Positions 12,525-29,354 of a stretch of DNA of 64,000 nucleotides are shown here, one piece after another. The stretch is from positions 216,099,634 through 216,163,633 of the forward strand of contig OU015490.1 of the NCBI GenBank assembly GCA_907164885.2, read 5' to 3'. Both the position numbers and the translations under genes were made by a program. Origin of the DNA: Dolomedes plantarius (taxonomy: Eukaryota > Arthropoda > Arachnida > Araneae > Dolomedidae). The notes under the pieces are model-generated. The model saw only the letters and a list, made by a program, of their open reading frames with translations, searched no databases and was not told where the DNA came from. Position 1 is the stretch's first letter. Every line of letters starts with the position of its first letter.

Positions 12525-12919
12525 CTTGGTATAAATACCATGCAGCGTGATTAATGTAAAGGTTGTTAAGGTTGAAAGAGGTTGTTAAAGTTGATAGATA
12601 AGCGAGAGGGAGCGAGTTAGGCAGCTACAGGTGTTAACCGGCGCTTGTGTTTAGCAGGCCCAAAGTTTACGTGGCAGAACTGCTGGTTTGACTCTCTGCT
12701 GGTTTGTGAGTATTTCCAAAGTGTATTTCTATTGAATGTTAATATATATTCCGTACAAGTAGTACGTATACTTATTGCTGTAAAAGCAAATTGTATATGT
12801 GCAACGAATTCAATAAACATTGTTTCATGTATAAACTGTGTTTGTATCAAATTCATTTAGAGTGCCACTTCAAATTATATACTCCCAAGTCTGGGTAGAA
12901 GTGAGCTATTTACTCTATA
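12525..12919 (+). repeat. 3' LTR (confirmed part)
   Basis: 12584-12919 matches the two pieces of the 5' LTR. Upstream, GGTATAAATACC at 12530 looks like a TATA box, so U3 probably extends left of the confirmed match. AATAAA lies at 12812. The end (TACTCTATA) agrees with the 5' copy. A MITE begins only six bases further on. Confidence 0.75.
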
Positions 12920-12924
12920 AAATA

Positions 12925-13524
12925 CATGGTGCGGCAGAATGATATCCTACATTTCTGAAGGTTACATTTCTGAAGGTGGCACGGGGTTGTTGTATAGGGT
13001 GGATCGGCATGGTAGGTGGCAACAGTTCTTGCTTATTTTCTAGTTGTCCGTAGACATCTTCAGTTGGTCCGTTGAACATTACGGTTTCGTTATCGAGCCG
13101 TAATTTAAAAAAAACACTAATTCGTAACCATGACACAGGGAGTATTTAGGGCTTTACGCAACTGATGCAGTTCCTGTGGATAAACTATCCAGCGATTTTC
13201 GAACTTGAGAGCAAGTAAGTCTGTATTACCATCGAAACCAAGTGGAACCATAGCACACCTGAAAATCTGAAGCGAGTCCGTTGAGTCCACTGTTTACAGA
13301 GGAAGATTCCGTCAATGATGACTATGATGAGTGATGTAAAAATTACGAAAACAGCTTCGTCAATGCATCGCAAAAGATGAGAGTAAACTGAGTTACGTTA
13401 TTTTAAAAACCTAGTGGAAAAACTAGTTTATAAGTTCATTTTTTAGGTAGAAAGTTTTCTGAAAATTTCTTCGTTCCTTTTTTATTGCCCTTTGGAATGT
13501 GTAAGACCATTCTGCCGAAACCCG
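12925..13524. mobile_element. Mariner-type MITE, 600 bp
   Basis: The left end CATGGTGCGGCAGAATG and the right end (reverse complement CGGGTTTCGGCAGAATGG) are imperfect inverted repeats flanked by TA on both sides. The last 125 bp match the fragment at 33735-33864. The ends are of the same CAGGGTGCGGCAGAA type as the elements at 34.6 kb. Two short minus-strand frames (12915-13136, 13185-13373) show no transposase motifs, so I call it non-autonomous. Confidence 0.65.
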
Positions 13525-14085
13525 TAGAGAGATGTGTAAGATCCACAAGTGAACACGACTCTATGCTAAATGGTAAAGGGGCATAGCGACAAATCTTTTT
13601 CTTATTCGGGCTTTACAGAAGATCGAAATCCAAAATTCATTTAATTTTTAAATGTAATTTGAACTAAAACGTTTTGGGCAATTTTTACATCATAGTTTTG
13701 TAACCCTTACACAGAAGAGGAAATATTTAAAGATTGATTTCTCGATCGATGATGAGGAACAAAACAAAATTAACCATTCGATTTTAAAAATATACAAGAA
13801 TAGAAATATTATGAAATAGTAAATAATATTAAGCTAGGTTAAATGTACTCGAAAATTTAAAACCAATGCACGATAGTAGTAGGCAGAAGACTCAATATTT
13901 CATATTTTTTTTTTCGTGTAAAAATATGAAGCATGCTTTTAATTTTATGTTTAAATATCGTAAACTATTTTTTAAGAGCTAGATTTTAATAATAAATATC
14001 AAATTAAAATAAATCATTTATTGTCATTGATTTCTAACATAACAGATTATCGTCATTATTTTAAAAGCTAATGAAATTCATATGA
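13525..14085. other. AT-rich DNA, no gene seen
   Basis: Nothing recognisable between the MITE and the (TA)n that precedes the Tigger element. Confidence 0.45.
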
Positions 14086-14104
14086 ATATATATATATATA
14101 TATA
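14086..14104. repeat. (TA)n microsatellite
   Basis: A short pure TA run abuts the left end of the Tigger-like element. Confidence 0.9.
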
Positions 14105-15121
14105 CAGTAGAGCCCCGATTATCCGCGGAATTGGGTGTCAAGGGCACCGCGGATAACAAAATTCGCGGATAACCCGAAAATGTCTAAAAATTAGGTGCAA
14201 ACACGAAAAAAAAAATTTAAACATAAAAACTATGTTTCATTGTACAAAAACATAATAAAACTTTTAAAATACTTACATATGTACAGTACAGCAGACACAT
14301 TTGCTCTATGTCTAAATCACTAATATAAAGAACGGTAAACAAAAAACAATACATACATACTGTTTGTACAAAAAGTGTTCAGTTACACCTTTTTAAAAAA
14401 ATCAGTCATTCGTTTTTGCTTCTTGCTTTGAAAACACTTTTTCTTTATTCTAAATTGCACTTTCCTTAACATGTTTTTTTCTGACAGTAGTGCATCGTCG
14501 TCTTGTTCCTCTAAATATTGAAGCAATCCGTCTACGTGCTGCAAAACAGTTTCGTGTGTCATCCGCGTAGGCTCCTCGTCTTCACCTATATTTTGTCTTC
14601 ATTCTCGTTCACTCCCATTGCTTTGTTCGTTATCTCTATGTCAGTCAGTCGTTCAAATCCCGACTCATTTTGTCGCATTCCAGCCACTCTTCTATGTTTT
14701 CTTCGTCGACATTCCCACCTTCGACGTTCATTTTCGACGTTCGCACTGCAGGGTCTGTTACGTAATGTATGTCGTAACGTCTCCACCCATTTGTCTATGT
14801 ACGTCCTCTAGCGGCAAGTATGCATCAGAACGAACTTTGTATCTGTCTACCACGGAACTCCTGCAACAAGCGGAGTTTACTATGGCAAACAATGCCTCGC
14901 TATTAAATTTATGTTATATTATTTACAGTCCACTGTGCTTATTTTCTTAAACATCGTACACCTCCGTACAGGGTCTATTGTATTTCCCTTGTAAGTTCGC
15001 TTGGATTAAAAATTAAAATTGGCTCTTTTGAGGTTCGTAATTAAAATTTTCTTTTCGCGGCACTCGCTCTCGCGGATAATCCGCACCGCGGATAATCCGC
15101 TCGCGGATAATCGGGGCTCTA

Positions 15122-15124
<3 letters not shown>
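14105..15124 (-). mobile_element. Tigger/pogo-like element, internally deleted
   Basis: The inverted ends share CAGTAGAGCCCCGATTATCC and three further bases (23 bp identical), flanked by TA that merges into (TA)n on both sides. CAGTNGA ends with the GATTATCCGCG wording and a TA target are typical of pogo/Tigger elements. Extra copies of GCGGATAA lie next to both ends. At 1020 bp it is less than half the usual length, and it keeps only the 3' part of the transposase on the minus strand. Confidence 0.85.
14383..14597 (-). pseudogene. Tigger/pogo transposase C-terminus remnant
   Basis: The minus strand encodes about 70 residues ending in a stop at 14383. In order they read THETVLQHVDGLLQYLEEQ, an acidic DDDALLSEK segment, a basic RKVQFRIKKK segment and KRMTDFFKKV. 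This is the characteristic C-terminus of Tigger (pogo) transposases, which act at TA sites. An earlier minus frame (14586-14786) contains FERLTDIEI, which also resembles this family but is out of frame. The DNA-binding and DDE domains are gone. Confidence 0.75.

Positions 15125-15162
<38 letters not shown>
15125..15162. repeat. (TA)n microsatellite
   Basis: A pure TA run fills the gap between the Tigger element and the next MITE. Confidence 0.9.
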
Positions 15163-15166
<4 letters not shown>

Positions 15167-15336
15167 CAGTAGAATCTCGATCTATCGTTTTTCAAGGGAC
15201 CGACTGAAATGAACGATAAATGCGGGAAAACGATAGATGCGGAAACATAACAAAGCAATATGATAGTTGGGACTGGATAAAATGAACGACACGTATGGAA
15301 AAACGATGGATCCAAAACCGATCGATCGAGAATCCA

Positions 15337-15340
<4 letters not shown>
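15167..15340. mobile_element. Pogo-type MITE, 174 bp
   Basis: CAGTAGAATCTCGATCTATCG at the left end is inverted at the right as CGATCGATCGAGAATCCACTG, flanked by TA that merges with (TA)n on the right. The CAGTNGAATCTCG wording again fits pogo-type ends. Internal direct copies of AACGATAGATGC/AACGATGGATCC are present. No coding capacity. Confidence 0.8.

Positions 15341-15384
<44 letters not shown>
15341..15384. repeat. (TA)n microsatellite
   Basis: A pure TA run of 44 bases immediately after the MITE. Confidence 0.9.
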
Positions 15385-15387
<3 letters not shown>

Positions 15388-17021
15388 AGGATGTATGTAT
15401 AGGTTATCGGTTAAACTTAAGGCAAACTAGTTTCGATCGGTAATTCTTCTTTAGTAAAAATGAATTTTTATTCGTGTTTCAACCAGTCCAGTTCTAATTT
15501 CAATTAATTGTATACAGATCGTGTAACATGAATTATTTACTCAATCAAATCGCAATGACCTCTTACCATTATTGAAATGAATTGAAACTAATTGCAGTTC
15601 CTTAGAGTTTCATCTGTTCCGTGGAATTGAGATATAGATTGTGAATCTAAATTTCTAAGTTTCCTACGAATTCAGGGGTATTAATATTTGATGAAAATTA
15701 ATCAAACATGTTAAGGCTAGTTCATTTATAACGAAAACTTCGGTTAAATAAGATGAATAACACAAACAACTCAGGTAATTAGATACATCAATTTGTGCAT
15801 GTTAATTTCTAGGCAATACTTGGGTTATTTAACCGTTTTACGCTTCTGGCGCATTTAAACACTTAATGTAAACAAACATAACACACATAAATTTAGCAAA
15901 CTACCTGATATTAATGAATGGCACATACTTGAAATGTTTTGTGCTATTATTACTTCGTGTAACGAAAATCGACAGAAAGTGGAACGGAATTTGTATAATT
16001 TCTATCTCCATTGTCAGAATTTAAAATCATACAATAGAAAAACAAATAAATACGTTTTGAATTGAAATTAATCAAATGTATTTGTATTTCTTGATAATGT
16101 AAATATTTGGATATGATTTAAGGTATAAAATTTTAATATTTACAATGCATTCCATGATATAAAATGCAGAATTCAAAACTCGCTGGAGTTTCACCAGAAA
16201 TAAAGTATTGAATCCAAAAGGATCCCTGGTTATATTAAAAAATAATATTTATTGTAGAATTTTATATTTAGTTTTACCTAATAATACAATAGAATAAAAT
16301 ATTTTATTTTCTAGAAGAAGTTTCAAATGGCCTTTAATATCAACACTTAAATAAACCAATGTTTTAAACAAATACCAAGTGAGTAAACAGTATTCATATA
16401 TATATATATATATATATATATGCGTGTATGTGTGTATATACATGCATATATGAATCAACAGAAAAGCGCATGTGTCCATAACTACCACATTAGTTATGTT
16501 ATTTTAGTTTTAAAAGTTTAATATATTATCGTAAAATTTCAACAAAAATTTCTAGAATATTATTCAGCAAAGAAAAAAGATGAAACGTTTTAATGTTATA
16601 CATCCTTTTATAAGCGAATACATAGCATCAGTATTAAAAATACAATAACAGGGCATCAGTAACATGAGAGATATAATCCAAACTAGTCATTTCCGTTCAT
16701 TTGTCTGAGAAATATAATGCATTTCAATGCACTCAGGCCAACAAGAAATGTTAATAATTGGGGCTGTAGTCGTTTGTTCCCTTGCGTTTGTCTCGTTATC
16801 CATAAATCGCCTAAGCAGTTGCAAATGAGCCTAGTGAAATAAGTCTGATTGTGTGCCTGTGTGAAACGCGCTTTAACAAGGCAATAACAATGAGTAATGA
16901 TGTATTTACAAATAGCGGTAGTGAGGGAACTATTGAGCAAACGGGCTTGAAATATATTTGCATGATATCCTGAAAATATCTGTAAATCTTGTGATTCTCT
17001 ATATTATTTTTATTCGTAATT

Positions 17022-17024
<3 letters not shown>
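15385..17024. other. AT-rich DNA with one short (TA)n
   Basis: No gene or family repeat recognised. A (TA)n run with adjoining (TG/TA) variants lies at 16396-16450. Small open frames are chance or run through the microsatellite. Confidence 0.45.

Positions 17025-17082
<58 letters not shown>
17025..17082. repeat. (TA)n microsatellite
   Basis: A pure TA run ending at the left end of a Tc1-like element. Confidence 0.9.
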
Positions 17083-19264
<2,182 letters not shown>

Positions 19265-19380
19265 CTGACAAAAACCCGAAAACCTTAACAAATTTTTAAA
19301 TTATTTTAAATTCCCTTGAACCTAACGCGTTAAAATTAATTGCGCAGTTTGGTTTCTAGAAGAAAGTAATTGTAAGTACC

Positions 19381-20022
19381 CTACATACCAAAGTAGGTAA
19401 TCGGCATTGAAAATTTCCTCCACCAACGGTTGACATTTAACTGAACGAATTCAATAGGGTTTTTACACAGCAGCCTTAACGGTACGGTGGAGAGATGATT
19501 TTGCTTGGAATGGGAATCCCCTTCTAATAAAACAAAGAACGCTGTAATAGAGTTTCTTAATTTTTTCTGTCTATCACTTAACCTTGCTGTAGAGTCAGGG
19601 TTAGGGAGTATCACTACAAATTTATAAACAGGAATATTTTTCTGCTTACATTTTAAAAAGCTTTAAAAGTCCACATCATTTCAGCCTGCTAGAGCTTTCT
19701 GATGGGGTTACTTTGCAACAAAATTTTGTAAATCAACCCTTTTAGAACGCATTTCAATGAACAGTGTGCTAGGTTCTTTCCGCCGCTCTTCCTCTTCATT
19801 TGACAAAAGTTCCTGAATCACTTTCTGTTGCTACTGCCTGTGAGGTTCCTCCAGCTCTTGAATGCTGAGATCTTCCTTGTGTTCTTTCATTAATTCTTCG
19901 ATGTCTTCATCCCTCACTTCTAGGCCCATTGACTTACACACAGACAGGATGTCCTCCATTGTTGAAAGACCCTCAACGACTTCAGAGCCCTTTTGAATTA
20001 CCACTATCTATTCCTTACCTCC
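19381..20022 (-). pseudogene. Tigger (TIGD1-like) transposase C-terminal remnant
   Basis: The minus strand from about 20022 down to 19690 reads an EVVEGLSTMEDILSVC segment, GLEVRDEDIEELMKEH, DLSIQELEEPHRQ, a stop, QQKVIQELLSNEEEERRKEP and VDLQNFVAK. This is the acidic C-terminal region typical of Tigger/TIGD1-type pogo transposases. The frame is broken by stops (one after PHRQ). Further downstream (19381-19620) another minus frame with DRQKKL and FFVLLEG may be the decayed tail. No terminal repeats were identified, and the DDE domain is absent. Confidence 0.65.
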
Positions 20023-20136
20023 GACATCCGAGGTAAACGAGTAGCGAGGTACGACTGCACGTGGAAACAGAATATGTGAAGATCTTCATGCCATCTTAGA
20101 AAAAGGAAGTTTTGAATTCATATATTTTATATAAAA

Positions 20137-20866
20137 CTAGCTGAAAACCTGTACTTCACTACGGAGTATATTCAAATTAAATACAACGGTCAATGTATGC
20201 TGCAATTAATGCAAAAAAAAATATCTTTATAAAGAAATCGTAAGGGATATTTTTATAGACAAAATAATCTAGAAGAAAATATTCAAATTAAATCTATCAG
20301 AACATACTAAAGAATATAGTACAGTTAACACAGTACAGTTTGAGGAATATTTCTTTTACTGTATTTTAATATTTTTTGGGATAATGTCCAATCGTCTGCC
20401 GCATTAGAAAGAAAAAAAAAATGTCAATTTATTTCGTTGTTATGCACGTGACGATAAATTAATTTAATGTACCACTAAAAGAAAAGAAACCACGTGATCG
20501 GAATTTAATAAATTAAATTATAAAAATTAATATTTAAAAATTCACCAAAAAAGAAATAAAAGGTAAAGATTCGAAGAAGAGTTCATTTTAAAGGAAATTT
20601 TATGATATTTCTTATGATATAAATTTTATAGCCCTCCGATTATTATTTTAAATGTAAACTTTAAAGAATGTTTCAAAAACAGCTCAAAAATTTAATTTTA
20701 AAATATCTAAGAAGAATTTTTCAAAGATCTCGCTTACTGCACCCCTACACTATAAAAAGAATCTAGATGCAAAATTTCAGTCCTTTATGTCCAGCGGTTT
20801 GGTCTGTGCGTTGTCTGCCAGTCACTCAGTCAGTCAATCCGTCCGTCAGTCAGTCAGTTACGGGAC

Positions 20867-20905
<39 letters not shown>
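20137..20905 (-). mobile_element. Non-autonomous Helitron, minus orientation
   Basis: Read on the minus strand it starts A|TCTATATATAT, then AAAACAGTCCCGTAACTGAC and runs of GACT/GACG repeats. It ends with a GTGAAGTACAGG segment and CAGCTAG|T. The 5' TC, the 3' CTAG and insertion between A and T are Helitron rules. The 3' hairpin is degenerate. The 5' 530 bp match 39148-39673 closely. No Rep/helicase frame is present. Confidence 0.75.
20872..20903. repeat. (TA)n in Helitron 5' end
   Basis: A TA run within the TCTATA start of the Helitron; the related copy at 39650 has a much shorter run. Confidence 0.85.
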
Positions 20906-21402
20906 TTAGAAGGTGTACATTGAAAAACCTAACATTTAAATAATGTTTTATTCATCTCTTAAACTTTAGTGTCAGATTTGCAGAATGTACGACCATATCA
21001 ACCGTCGTTACACGCTTAATTTAGTTTATAACACATAAAACAGTTTTTCTTATTGCTTTATGAATGGATTCTGTGGGATATTTCCTCCGATAAAACGGAA
21101 TAGTTTACCTTACAAATTCGTTTAGATTGGTATATATCAAACTATTTGAGCGTCACTTCCGAAATAGAACATTTCTTATGACGGAAGTCGGAATTCGGTT
21201 TCCTCGACTTTAATAAACTTTCGGAGTTAAAGTGAGAGCTGTCACCTTCAGTGACAAATCTAACTACTTTGATGGATGAGGCCATATTAAAGTGAAAACA
21301 GATATGGAAAGAAATAAGAAGGCCTGCGAAATAATTTATCTCTGTGAAAGAAATTGAACATTTCTTGGAGTGATATGATACTTCATATACTCCAAAGATT
21401 TC
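20906..21402. other. AT-rich DNA, no gene seen
   Basis: I recognise no coding or repeat feature between the Helitron and the next (TA)n array. Confidence 0.4.
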
Positions 21403-22399
<997 letters not shown>

Positions 22400-22870
22400 C
22401 TATAACCCCTGATTTTGCACAATAGTGCAACATATTATCGCTAAAGAAAGATGTGACGTCACATCATGATTTGTTACGGACTAATCAGATTTAACTAGTG
22501 CTTCAAAGACGCACACTCTGATAAAAGTCAACCTCTGCCTTCGGTTAGATGAACTGAGAGAGAAACTTTCCTTTTCCTCCCTAGACTTCCTCTCGTACGA
22601 GATAGTTTACAGACATGCCATCTTTATAGTCCTCACATTTTTTCCCTGAATCTATAAATCAGTTTGGGGTAGACGGAAACTACGGGAATCCACCAGCAAA
22701 AATGACTTAATCAGCTTTCCCTTTTCAAATCTGGTGCCAGATATAACGCTAAATTTTACTTGCAGTGAATATAAAAATCGCGATATAAAAATAAAAAATT
22801 AAAATACTGCAGTGAAAAATAAAATCCCTTCAGGGTAAATCCCTTTCAGAATCATTGTTAAATAATAGTG
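22400..22870 (+). repeat. Dispersed repeat family R600, copy 1
   Basis: Shares with copies at 29930-30550 and 31030-31625 an ordered series of motifs: CATCATGATTTGTTACGG, TTTAACTAGTGCTTCAAAG, CTAGACTTCCTCTCGTAC, GTTTACAGACATGCCATC, CTGAATCTATAAATCAG and AACGCTAAATTTTAC. Identity looks high enough for one family with a moderate age. Noncoding. Confidence 0.7.
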
Positions 22871-24949
<2,079 letters not shown>

Positions 24950-25079
24950 GAAGAAGTCCTGACCTATTCACGTATCAACGCCCAGCAAAAAATTTTTGGA
25001 AATACAGCTATCAAATTTTAGAGGCTTATTACTTTTCTGCTGAAGGCGTCATTTAAGAAGCGATTTTTCAAAATTCGCC

Positions 25080-27130
25080 TTCTAAGGGGGGGGGGAGAGG
25101 TGCAAAATGTATTTTTTACATATTCCTTCATATCTCAAAGAAGAAAATTGATATCCATAAGATTCTTGCTTTAAAATGTAAGAAACATGAATACCTAAAA
25201 ACCAGTTTCAGGATTTTTCAAAATTCGGCCCCCAAGGGGGGGGAGGGGGGCTAAACGTGTTTTTGCTTGTTTTATCTATTTATATAAAGGAATCAACGCC
25301 CAGCAAAAACTATTGGAGATACAGATATCAAATTTTAGGAGCTTATTGCTTTTGGGCTGAAGGCGTCATTTAAGAAGCGATTTTTCAAAATTCGCCTTCT
25401 AAGGGGGGGGGGATGGGGCAAAATGTTTTTTTTACATATTCCTTCATATCTTAAAGAAGGAAATTGATATCCATAAGATTCTTATTTTAAAATGTAAGAA
25501 ACAAGAATACCTAAAAACCATTTTCAGGATTTTTCAAAATTCACTCCCTGAGGGGGGGGAGGGCGCAAAACGTGTTTTATACATATTCCTTCATATCTCA
25601 AAAAAGAAAAGAATAAGATTCTGGCTTTAAAATGTAGGGAACATGAATATCTAAAAATTTATTTCAGGATTTTTCAAAATTCGGTCATTAAGGGGGGGGG
25701 GGGAAACGTGTTTTTACATGTTTTATCACATAATTCTTCATATATCGAAGAAGAAAACAGATTTTTGCTTTAAAATGAAAGGAACACGAATGCCTAAAAA
25801 ATAAATTTCAGGATTTTTCAAAATTCGGCCCCCATGGGGGGGGGGAAGGGGCAAAACGTGTTTCTCCCATATTCCCTCATATCTCAAAGAAATAAAAGAG
25901 ATATCCATAAGATTCTTGATTTAAAATGTAAGGAACTTGATTATCTAAAATCGATTTCAGGATTTTTCAAATTCGGCTCAAAGGGGGGGGAGGTTGATAG
26001 GGGGGCTAAACGTGTTTTTCCCATATACCTTAATATCTGAAAGTAGGAAACGGATATCCATAAGATTCTTGATTTAAAATGAAAGGAAGGCGATTACCGA
26101 AAAATCAGTTTCAGGATTTTTCAAAATTCGCCCCCCAAGGGTGGGAGGGGGAAAAACGTATTTTTTACATATTTCTTCATATCTCAAAGAAAAAAAATTG
26201 ATATCCATAAGATTCTTGCTTTAAAATGTAAGGAATATGATTTTCTAAAAATCAATTCCAGGATTTTTCAAAATTCGGCCCCAATTGAGGGAGGCGGACT
26301 AAACGTGTTTTTACGTGTTTTCACATATACCTTTATATCTCAAAGTAAGAAAAGGATACTCATAAGATTCTTGCTTTAAAATGAAAGGAAGACAAATACC
26401 TAAAAGTCAGTTTCAGGATTTTTCAAAATTCGCCACCCAAAGAGGGGAGGGGGAGCAAAACGTGTGTTTTATATATTCCTTTATATCTCAAAGAAGGAAA
26501 TTGATATCGATAAGTTTCTTGGTTTAAAATGAAAGGAACACGAAAACCTAAAAATCAATTTCAGGATATTTCAAAATTCAGCCCCCAAGGGGGGATGAGG
26601 GTGTAAAAAGGGTTTTTCCCATATTCCCTCATATCTCAAAGAAATAAAACAGATATCCATAAGATTCTTACTTTAAAATGTAAGGAACACGAATACCTTA
26701 AATCCAATATTAGGATTTTTTTTTAATATGGAGCCAGGGGGGGGGGGGGGCTGAACGTGTTTTTCACATATTCCTTCATATCTCAAATAAAGAAACATAC
26801 ATCCATAAGATTCTTGCTTTAAAATGTAATTAACACGAATACATTAAAACCAGTTTCAGGATTTTCCAAAATTCGGCCCCATTTGGGGGGGGGGGGAAGC
26901 GTATTTTTCACATATTCCCTCATATCTCAAAGAAAGAAACAGATATCCATAAGATTCTTGCTTTAAAATGTAAGGAACATCAATATCTAAAAACCAATTT
27001 AAGGATTTTTCAAAATTCGGCCCCCAAGGGGGTTAGGGGGCTAAACGTGTTTTTACGTGTTTTTTACATATTCCGTCATATCTCAAAGAAGGAAAAATAT
27101 ATCCATAAGATTCTTGATTTAAATAGGAAG
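25080..27130 (+). repeat. Minisatellite inside Helitron A, about 150 bp unit
   Basis: Roughly 13 units. Each has a run of 4-13 G, then AAACGTGTTTTT, CACATATTCCTTCATATCTC, ATATCCATAAGATTCTTG, TTTAAAATGTAAGGAACA and TTTCAGGATTTTTCAAAATT, and then the next G-run. CATAAGATTCTT recurs about every 145-155 bp from 25915 to 27095. The first part (25155-25471) holds a longer unit with a repeated element start. Confidence 0.85.
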
Positions 27131-27311
27131 AAACACGATTAAATGTAACAAACACGATCAATGCCACGATTTTTTGACATTCTCTTTAGATTTTGTAAAA
27201 ATTGCTAGAAGCAATCCAATAATTTATATTTCCTATATATCACTATTTTGAACACCAAATTGGTGGAAGGGGAAAAGAGAGAGATCAACCTTAAGTAAAT
27301 GAAGTGTTGAA

Positions 27312-27315
<4 letters not shown>

Positions 27316-27341
<26 letters not shown>
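27316..27341. repeat. (GT)n microsatellite
   Basis: Thirteen GT units within the Helitron. The matching place in the inverted copy (37610-37625) has a shorter CA run. Confidence 0.95.
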
Positions 27342-27345
<4 letters not shown>

Positions 27346-27698
27346 TGCATATATTTTGGTTGTTAGTACGTATACATCTAGAGCTCAGGTTAACTCCATT
27401 CATTTTTATTGTCCTGGGCATCGCCAGGTAATTCTTTGTTTATGAAACCGGCGATTTTCACAAGGGTTTACGGGGAAGCCCTCAAACTCCTCGAAGGGCC
27501 GGGATCCAGTGTGATATCAAAATTGAAAGAAACATTTTAATGCTGACATCAGCATGGGGGGGAGGGGTTATTATAATACGATGATGGGATGCTGACCAGT
27601 GGAGAGGGATATCGATTGGCATAAAATACAAATATACATATCATACAAGTAAGCTTTATTACAGGTACACCGGAGCAACGGCGGGTATATAAAGCTAG

Positions 27699-27723
<25 letters not shown>
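27699..27723. repeat. (TA)n microsatellite
   Basis: A TA run directly after the Helitron 3' end. Confidence 0.9.
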
Positions 27724-27731
<8 letters not shown>

Positions 27732-28491
27732 ATTAAATGTCAAATTTTTGTAGATTTTGCTTACACCACGAGTCTCAGTAACTTAAAAGATATATATGCC
27801 AAATTTCCAGAAGATTGGATAATATTTAGAGGTTGCACACTATGATCAGTTTTGTAAAAGTTGGCAAAAAATACGATTTTTCAATGTTTATTACTTTTCT
27901 TGAGAAAACTAGAAATCACGAACTTATATTAATTAATCAATTTTGATCGATGCAAACCCCTCTTTTGTTCGCTTGGTGACGACGTTTCTGTGATGCTTGT
28001 CTACCCTCAACAAAAATTGTTTTTGTTGTTCATCCCTTACCGATTCGTTAGTTAAACCTTTTTTTTTATCAGAGCAATTCTTCTTTCTGCGGTATCACCG
28101 ACACCTTAAGAGCGTTCACACGGTGTCTTAGAGAATCACTGCAGTAACGAAATGGCTCAGGTATTTTCCATCAAAAAATAGGGTTTTACCCTCTAATCGT
28201 TTATTTCGTTTTCCTTTACAGGTTTGGTTTCTAAATTTTTAGTCATATTTTTCTTATCAGCCTGTGTAATACTTTCGTCCAAAAATCCAATCCTACGTTT
28301 GTTTCTGACTGATACCAAAGGTGTCTCTTAGCAACTGTGAGAGCACTTTTTTATGTTTTCATCTGGGTAATTGCTAAGAAGCTATAGTATATCCAAATCA
28401 TTCTTTTGAGCCCATCGACTTACAATTGCCTCGTACCAAAAGCGAACATATATGAGGCTGAAAAATGTGCAACCCGTTTCATACTTTTCAA

Positions 28492-29354
28492 TTATCTTTG
28501 AGGAATATTCAACTGTCTAGAGAAGAGTACAATTTTAAGTGCATATATTGCCTTATCCATCCGCCTTGGTCCATAAAGAGCCCCTGGGATCCTGAAACCG
28601 AAGTCGGTTTTAGACCAACCTCCAAGGTACAGGATTGAGAGTTGTAATATCTCTTTGCAGTCTTCTCTTAGATGACTTCCGTCTTTTAGGACATTTTGGA
28701 TGTAGTTAACCATTTTCACTCGTTGTTCTTCTAGAGAGCCTTGAACGGAACTTTCTTCATCAAGCATTGTCATGTATGACTTCTTATTAAATGCCCACAG
28801 ACTTTGGAATTTCCAAAACCATTTTCACTCGTTGTTCTTCTAGAGAGCCTTGAACGGAACTTTCTTCATCCAGCATTGTCATGTATGACTTCTTATTAAA
28901 TGCCCACAGACTTTGGAATTTCCAAAAAATCTGGATGTCAGGACCACTTCATGGCACGCCACAACACTCCTCAAACACTCCTTTCAATATTAATTAATGG
29001 GGGTGATGACGGCAACCACAACAATATTCATCCGAATTCCCTTTCAATTCTGGTACACGCCCCTTCAATCAGTCCTGTATTAGATGCTGTAGTATCAAAA
29101 GATATACCGATGATATTGTCACGTAACCCAAGTCGGTCCACTTCCCGAATATCTCTTCAGCCCTTCTCACCAGTGCATTTCAGGGCAGCAGGTACGCCAA
29201 GCAAATGTTCAAATCTTTGCCAGTCACTTGAACTGCAACTCTCTTCCAATATTTTGACACTCCCATGGTCAACTGAGGGCCACAGTTTACTATCCCAATG
29301 CAAAACAAAATGAGGAGGATTTTCAAAGAGTGACTCTTCGATTTTCTTTGCCAT
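28492..29354 (-). pseudogene. Degenerate transposon protein (SFDTTASNTG / CRHH type)
   Basis: The minus strand reads, in order and in shifting frames: FVLHWDSKLWPSVDH and HLLGVPA (29157-29354), IIGISFDTTASNTG with GACTRIE (near 29080), CRHHPH with LILKGVFEEC (near 29000), then the frame 28492-28773 with GGWSKTDFGFRIPGALYGPR and MDKAIYALKIVLFSRQL. I recall an uncharacterised arthropod transposon protein family with HWDGK, LLGVP, SFDTTASNTG, CRHH and PGALHxARWM motifs; the match is from memory. A transposase function is an inference from the terminal repeats. At least three frame changes and several stops make it inactive. Confidence 0.55.
28709..28926. repeat. 109 bp tandem duplication
   Basis: 28709-28817 is repeated directly as 28818-28926. 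I see one difference (CATCAAGC versus CATCCAGC). It duplicates part of the element's coding region and must be recent compared with the element's decay. Confidence 0.9.

Noticed and set aside
14518..14950. Plus-strand frames of 97 and 110 codons in the Tigger element
   Set aside because: The minus strand there encodes recognisable transposase; the plus frames have no motif.
28900..29313. 137-codon plus frame with serine-rich sequence
   Set aside because: It is antisense to the degenerate transposon protein and starts within the 109 bp duplication.
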